7,628 bases of DNA, taken from the NCBI GenBank assembly GCA_001593845.1, contig LUCF01000037.1, positions 1-7,628 on the forward strand. Direction: 5' to 3'. The translations under genes and the position numbers were made by a program. The first letter of the stretch is position 1. The number at the start of each line of letters is the position of its first letter. This document shows, in pieces, positions 5,607 to 7,628 of the stretch. A model generated the notes under the pieces. It did no database searches. It had not been told where the DNA came from and saw only the letters and a program-made list of their open reading frames with translations. Origin of the DNA: Candidatus Bathyarchaeota archaeon B63 (GTDB lineage: Archaea; Thermoproteota; Bathyarchaeia; Bathyarchaeales; DTEX01).

Positions 5607-6608
5607 CTACGTTACCTCCTTTGTTAATGGTAATCTCACAGGTCTCCCCGTCTCCATGGATCTCCTAGCCGCTAATGTGAACTCCAGGGTCTTCGCCCCC
5701 TCCCTCATCGGGGTTCTCGTCTCTTCATCATTGAGGACAGCCCAGATCAGATCCTTAGACTCTAAGAGATAGATGTCCCTCTCTTCCGATTCTCTAACGA
5801 CCCGCCTCTTCCTCGTCGAGTAAAGACTCAAAGTATTCCCATCCTCAGCATGCATCGTGTAATTCTCCGTGGCAATCAACCATCGGAACCACCATTGGGA
5901 GGCGGCCCCCCAAGTCGTCGCCGAGATCGATCCTATTGCTCCGGATCTAAATCGAAAAGTCGCGTTGCTCACGTCCTCCACTGTGACGTCTGGAATATCC
6001 ACCCAGAATATCCTTCCCATCTGTCCGTATACCTCCTCAGCTTCTCCGCATAAGTAGCGAAGAGCATCGTAAAGATGGGTTGACTGCTCGACAATCTGAC
6101 CGCCGCTCTTCTCCTTATCTCTCCACCAGGCGCCTCCGAGGAAGTGACACCAGTACCAACCGACAGCAAGCCCTATCCTCCCCGCCTCCCCGCTCTCTAT
6201 CAGATGCTTAGCCCTCTCCACGGCGTACCCGAATCTCTGGCAGTATCCAACCTGGCTTTTGACACCGCTCTTTTCGACGGCTCTCACCATGCTCCATGCC
6301 AGCTCCATATTCAGTGCTATGGGCTTCTCGATGAAGATGTGGATCCCCTTCTCTGCTGAGACCATGACTTCGTCAGAGTGGGCGAAGGGAGGCAGGCAGA
6401 CATAAACGATGTCAAGAGGCTCCTTCTCAAGCATCTCGCGCCAATCCACATACGGCCTCCCGCCGTACATCTCAGAGAAACGTTCAGCCCTCCCCTTCAC
6501 TATGTCCGCAAACCCGGTCATCTCAACCTCCTCAATAGACTTCAGCCTCTCAGCGTGAATACTTGCGATTCCCCCGCATCCTATCATGCCTATTCTTAGT
6601 TTACGCAT
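5607..6608 (-). CDS. Gfo/Idh/MocA-family NAD(P)-dependent oxidoreductase
   Basis: The 333-residue protein has the standard two-domain layout. An N-terminal Rossmann fold carries GMIGCGGIASIHAE (7-20). D35 at the end of the second strand favours NAD over NADP. The family motif EKP is at 94-96, in FIEKPIALN. The C-terminal alpha/beta domain contains GYCQRF (121-126, with the conserved Gln and Arg but no Lys) and GGQIVEQSTHLYDALRYL (169-186), with H178 as the expected catalytic histidine. The enzyme oxidises or reduces a hydroxyl of a sugar, sugar acid or cyclitol. The downstream isomerase/epimerase suggests they act on successive intermediates, as IolG- and IolE-like enzymes do. The ATG at 6606-6608 is preceded by GGTGGT five bases upstream. 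The promoter lies in the region shared with divergent purA. Substrate is unknown. Confidence 0.92.
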   Translation of the reverse strand: MRKLRIGMIGCGGIASIHAERLKSIEEVEMTGFADIVKGRAERFSEMYGGRPYVDWREMLEKEPLDIVYVCLPPFAHSDEVMVSAEKGIHIFIEKPIALNMELAWSMVRAVEKSGVKSQVGYCQRFGYAVERAKHLIESGEAGRIGLAVGWYWCHFLGGAWWRDKEKSGGQIVEQSTHLYDALRYLCGEAEEVYGQMGRIFWVDIPDVTVEDVSNATFRFRSGAIGSISATTWGAASQWWFRWLIATENYTMHAEDGNTLSLYSTRKRRVVRESEERDIYLLESKDLIWAVLNDEETRTPMREGAKTLEFTLAARRSMETGRPVRLPLTKEVT

Positions 6609-6702
6609 CTGAGACCACCAATCCGGGTTTGGAATGGGGTAAGCGAAGAAGCATTTTAAGGCTTTCTCTTTTGAACGTTAATACGTGAATCTGTTCTTCC
6701 AT
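6601..6702 (-). CDS. Candidate 33-residue leader peptide overlapping the oxidoreductase start
   Basis: An ATG at 6700-6702 opens a 33-codon frame ending in TAA at 6601-6603, which overlaps the first eight bases of the oxidoreductase gene in another frame. AGGGAGG (6710-6716) lies seven bases before the ATG and is one of the strongest ribosome-binding sites in the window. The peptide begins MEEQIHVLTFKRES and is basic and amphipathic, with no family I recognise. Against it: codon choice (GAA, TTA, AAA, CTT) is unlike the GAG/CTC/AGG-rich neighbours, and TATA-like sequences lie within it. It could be a regulatory upstream ORF coupled to the oxidoreductase, or chance. Confidence 0.25.
   Translation of the reverse strand: MEEQIHVLTFKRESLKMLLRLPHSKPGLVVSDA
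6614..6619 (-). promoter_or_regulatory. Shine-Dalgarno-like GGTGGT of the oxidoreductase gene
   Basis: GGTGGT on the minus strand is separated by five bases from the ATG at 6606-6608. It is a moderate match and supports translation from a transcript with a leader. Confidence 0.5.
6651..6660 (-). promoter_or_regulatory. TATA-like box of the oxidoreductase-isomerase unit
   Basis: The minus strand reads CTTAAAATGC, preceded by a purine-rich GAAAG that could act as a BRE. It is centred about 48 bp before the ATG at 6608, the same geometry as the FKBP TATA box, so transcription would begin near 6630. The shared element at 6665-6680 is a competing candidate about 16 bp further upstream. Confidence 0.45.
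6665..6680 (-). promoter_or_regulatory. Shared promoter element copy 2 (TAACGTTCAAAAGAGA)
   Basis: This minus-strand 16-mer matches the FKBP upstream element at 1103-1118 in 14 of 16 positions. It sits 57-72 bp upstream of the oxidoreductase ATG, against 40-55 bp for the FKBP copy. It may be a binding site for a common regulator or a BRE/TATA variant. Confidence 0.4.
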
Positions 6703-6705
6703 TGA

Positions 6706-6765
6706 GCTGCCTCCCTCCAAAGCATGACCAATTCGTGACGCTCTAATCCAAAGCAGGGAGGCGGC
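6706..6765. repeat. Inverted repeat in the divergent intergenic region
   Basis: GCCTCCCT (6709-6716) and AGGGAGGC (6755-6762) are exact reverse complements separated by 38 bases. Read as plus-strand RNA the stem extends to 11 pairs (6706-6716 with 6755-6765) with one G-U pair; on the minus strand that pair is a C-A mismatch. The left arm includes the AGGGAGG site of the 33-codon frame. The element lies between the two divergent TATA boxes. Confidence 0.45.
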
Positions 6766-6792
6766 GCGGTTTAATTTAAATAACATGACCAA
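6716..6792. repeat. Two pairs of 9-bp direct repeats between the divergent promoters
   Basis: TCCAAAGCA occurs at 6716-6724 and 6747-6755. CATGACCAA occurs at 6723-6731 and 6784-6792. The first copies of the two repeats overlap by two bases. The second CATGACCAA sits directly after the purA TATA box and before the expected start point, a typical repressor position. The sites may be operators, but no regulator is known. Confidence 0.4.
6775..6782 (+). promoter_or_regulatory. TATA box of purA (near-symmetric, possibly bidirectional)
   Basis: TTTAAATA lies within the AT-only run at 6770-6783. It is centred about 41 bp before the purA ATG, predicting a start point near 6803-6805 and a leader of roughly 15 nt. 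The run is almost self-complementary around TTTAAATT, so it could also direct minus-strand transcription toward the oxidoreductase gene. Confidence 0.65.
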
Positions 6793-6805
6793 ATGATCTA
6801 AATCC

Positions 6806-6811
6806 GGTGAG
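6806..6811 (+). promoter_or_regulatory. Shine-Dalgarno GGTGAG of purA
   Basis: GGTGAG is followed by eight bases and the ATG at 6820-6822. An out-of-frame ATG at 6812 lies between them but is too close to the site to be used normally. Confidence 0.65.
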
Positions 6812-6819
6812 ATGATCAG

Positions 6820-7628
6820 ATGCCCGGAGTAGTCATTGTGGGGACTCAGTGGGGCGACGAAGCCAAAGGCAAGATAACTGATTTCCTCGCGAAGGACGCG
6901 GACTGCATAGTCAGGTATAACGGCGGGGCGAACGCTGGCCACACAGTCGTCGTGGATGGGAAGACGTACAGGTTCAGCCTCATCCCGTCAGGGGTGCTTC
7001 ATGGAAAGAGAGTCTACATAGGCAATGGCGTGGTCGTCGATCCGGGGGTCCTCATCGAAGAATTAGAAAACCTGAGAAGAGAGGGGCTCCAGCCTGATTT
7101 ACACATCAGCGACAGAGCTCACGTCGTCTTCGGCTTCCATAAGCTCGAGGATGGGTTGCAGGAGAGGGTGAAGGGCAGCCTGAGGGCAGGCACAACGCGG
7201 AGGGGGATAGGCCCCACATACTCGGACAAGGCGGCGAGGCTTGGGATACGCGTCGCCGATCTGCTGGATGAGGAGGCGCTCAGATCGAAGATCAGTCTCC
7301 TCGTGGACCTCAAGCAGAAGCTCTTCAGCCGGGTTTACGGCGAGGATGTCAAGCTGGATAAGGATGGGATCATCAGGGAGGCCATGAGGTTCGGCTGGGA
7401 GATCTCCAGTTACGTATGCGACGTCTCCGCTGAGATAAATGAGGCGTTAGATAACGGGGAGACCGTCATATTCGAGGGGGCTCAGGGAACCCTGCTGGAT
7501 ATAGATCACGGAGTGTATCCGTACGGCACATCCTCCAACACGATCGCTGGCGGCGCCTGCACTGGGGTAGGCGTGGGGCCGAAGCGGATCGATAGGGTGA
7601 TAGGCGTCATGAAGGCTTATACGTCAAG
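6820..7628 (+). CDS. purA: Adenylosuccinate synthetase, N-terminal 269 residues (3' end cut by window)
   Basis: PurA joins IMP and aspartate using GTP, the first committed step from IMP to AMP. The visible part follows the family closely, and its early numbering matches E. coli PurA: GTQWGDEAKGK at 8-18 with D13 and K16, GGANAGHT at 35-42 with H41, IPSGVL at 55-60 and GNGVVVDP at 68-75. Later come GTTRRGIGPTYSDKAAR (124-140), EGAQGTLLDIDHG (219-231, Q222), TSSNT and MKAYTS at the right edge. The P-loop has Ala at position 15, where Gly is the usual residue. No large deletion relative to the bacterial-type enzyme is seen up to residue 269, so the full protein should be about 420-440 residues, unlike the roughly 340-residue form of Pyrococcus and Methanocaldococcus. 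The start at 6820-6822 is supported by GGTGAG and a TATA box. Confidence 0.96.
   Translation, partial: MPGVVIVGTQWGDEAKGKITDFLAKDADCIVRYNGGANAGHTVVVDGKTYRFSLIPSGVLHGKRVYIGNGVVVDPGVLIEELENLRREGLQPDLHISDRAHVVFGFHKLEDGLQERVKGSLRAGTTRRGIGPTYSDKAARLGIRVADLLDEEALRSKISLLVDLKQKLFSRVYGEDVKLDKDGIIREAMRFGWEISSYVCDVSAEINEALDNGETVIFEGAQGTLLDIDHGVYPYGTSSNTIAGGACTGVGVGPKRIDRVIGVMKAYTS

Noticed and set aside
6601..6942. 113-codon minus-strand frame spanning the divergent intergenic region
   Set aside because: Its first part is antisense to the conserved start of purA and it covers both promoters. Only its last 33 codons have a ribosome-binding site, and these are listed as a weak candidate.
1..7628. CRISPR array, tRNA/rRNA genes, insertion sequences, att sites
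   Set aside because: I saw no regularly spaced repeats, no tRNA-like cloverleaf arms or CCA-flanked sequences, no transposase motifs and no long terminal inverted repeats. The genes are tightly packed and typical of a core chromosome.

Overview
The window reads as a stretch of archaeal chromosome. Several independent points support this: a UPF0179 protein (a family known essentially from archaea), a long archaeal-type FKBP peptidyl-prolyl isomerase, an adjacent NurA-HerA pair, AT-rich TATA-like boxes about 40-50 bp before start codons, Shine-Dalgarno motifs of the GAGGT/GGTGA kind, and heavy use of AGG/AGA arginine and ATA isoleucine codons. No marker fixes the lineage. A thermophilic TACK or Bathyarchaeia-like genome is my guess, not something I can show.

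Layout, left to right. At 1-390 (+) lies the 3' part of a UPF0179 gene. It runs convergently into an FKBP gene (317-1063, -), and the two overlap by 74 bp at their 3' ends. After an 85-bp promoter region come three tightly packed minus-strand genes, transcribed right to left: nurA (start at 4707), herA (start at 3393) and a small calcineurin-like phosphoesterase (start at 1811). The gaps between them are 6 and 19 bp. Next, also on the minus strand, is a two-gene sugar unit: a Gfo/Idh/MocA oxidoreductase (start at 6608) followed 13 bp later by a xylose-isomerase-like TIM-barrel isomerase/epimerase (start at 5593). A 211-bp divergent intergenic region then leads to purA (6820 to the right edge, +), which is cut by the window end.

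How the genes may work together. HerA (hexameric DNA translocase) and NurA (nuclease) form a known DNA-end-resection machine. Here they are followed not by Mre11-Rad50 but by a small phosphoesterase of the Icc/COG2129 type with all seven metal-binding residues. The oxidoreductase and the isomerase probably act in sequence on a sugar or cyclitol. The FKBP, UPF0179 and purA genes are housekeeping in character.

The least explained parts are non-coding or fine-scale. One is a 16-bp element (TAACGTTYAAAAGA core) shared by the FKBP and oxidoreductase upstream regions. Another is a repeat-rich divergent region with an inverted repeat and two pairs of 9-bp direct repeats. That region also holds a 33-codon ORF with a strong ribosome-binding site overlapping the oxidoreductase start. 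Last, UPF0179 appears to contain two copies of a four-cysteine module. I found no CRISPR array, tRNA, rRNA, insertion sequence or phage gene. No gap longer than 300 bases lacks a gene.
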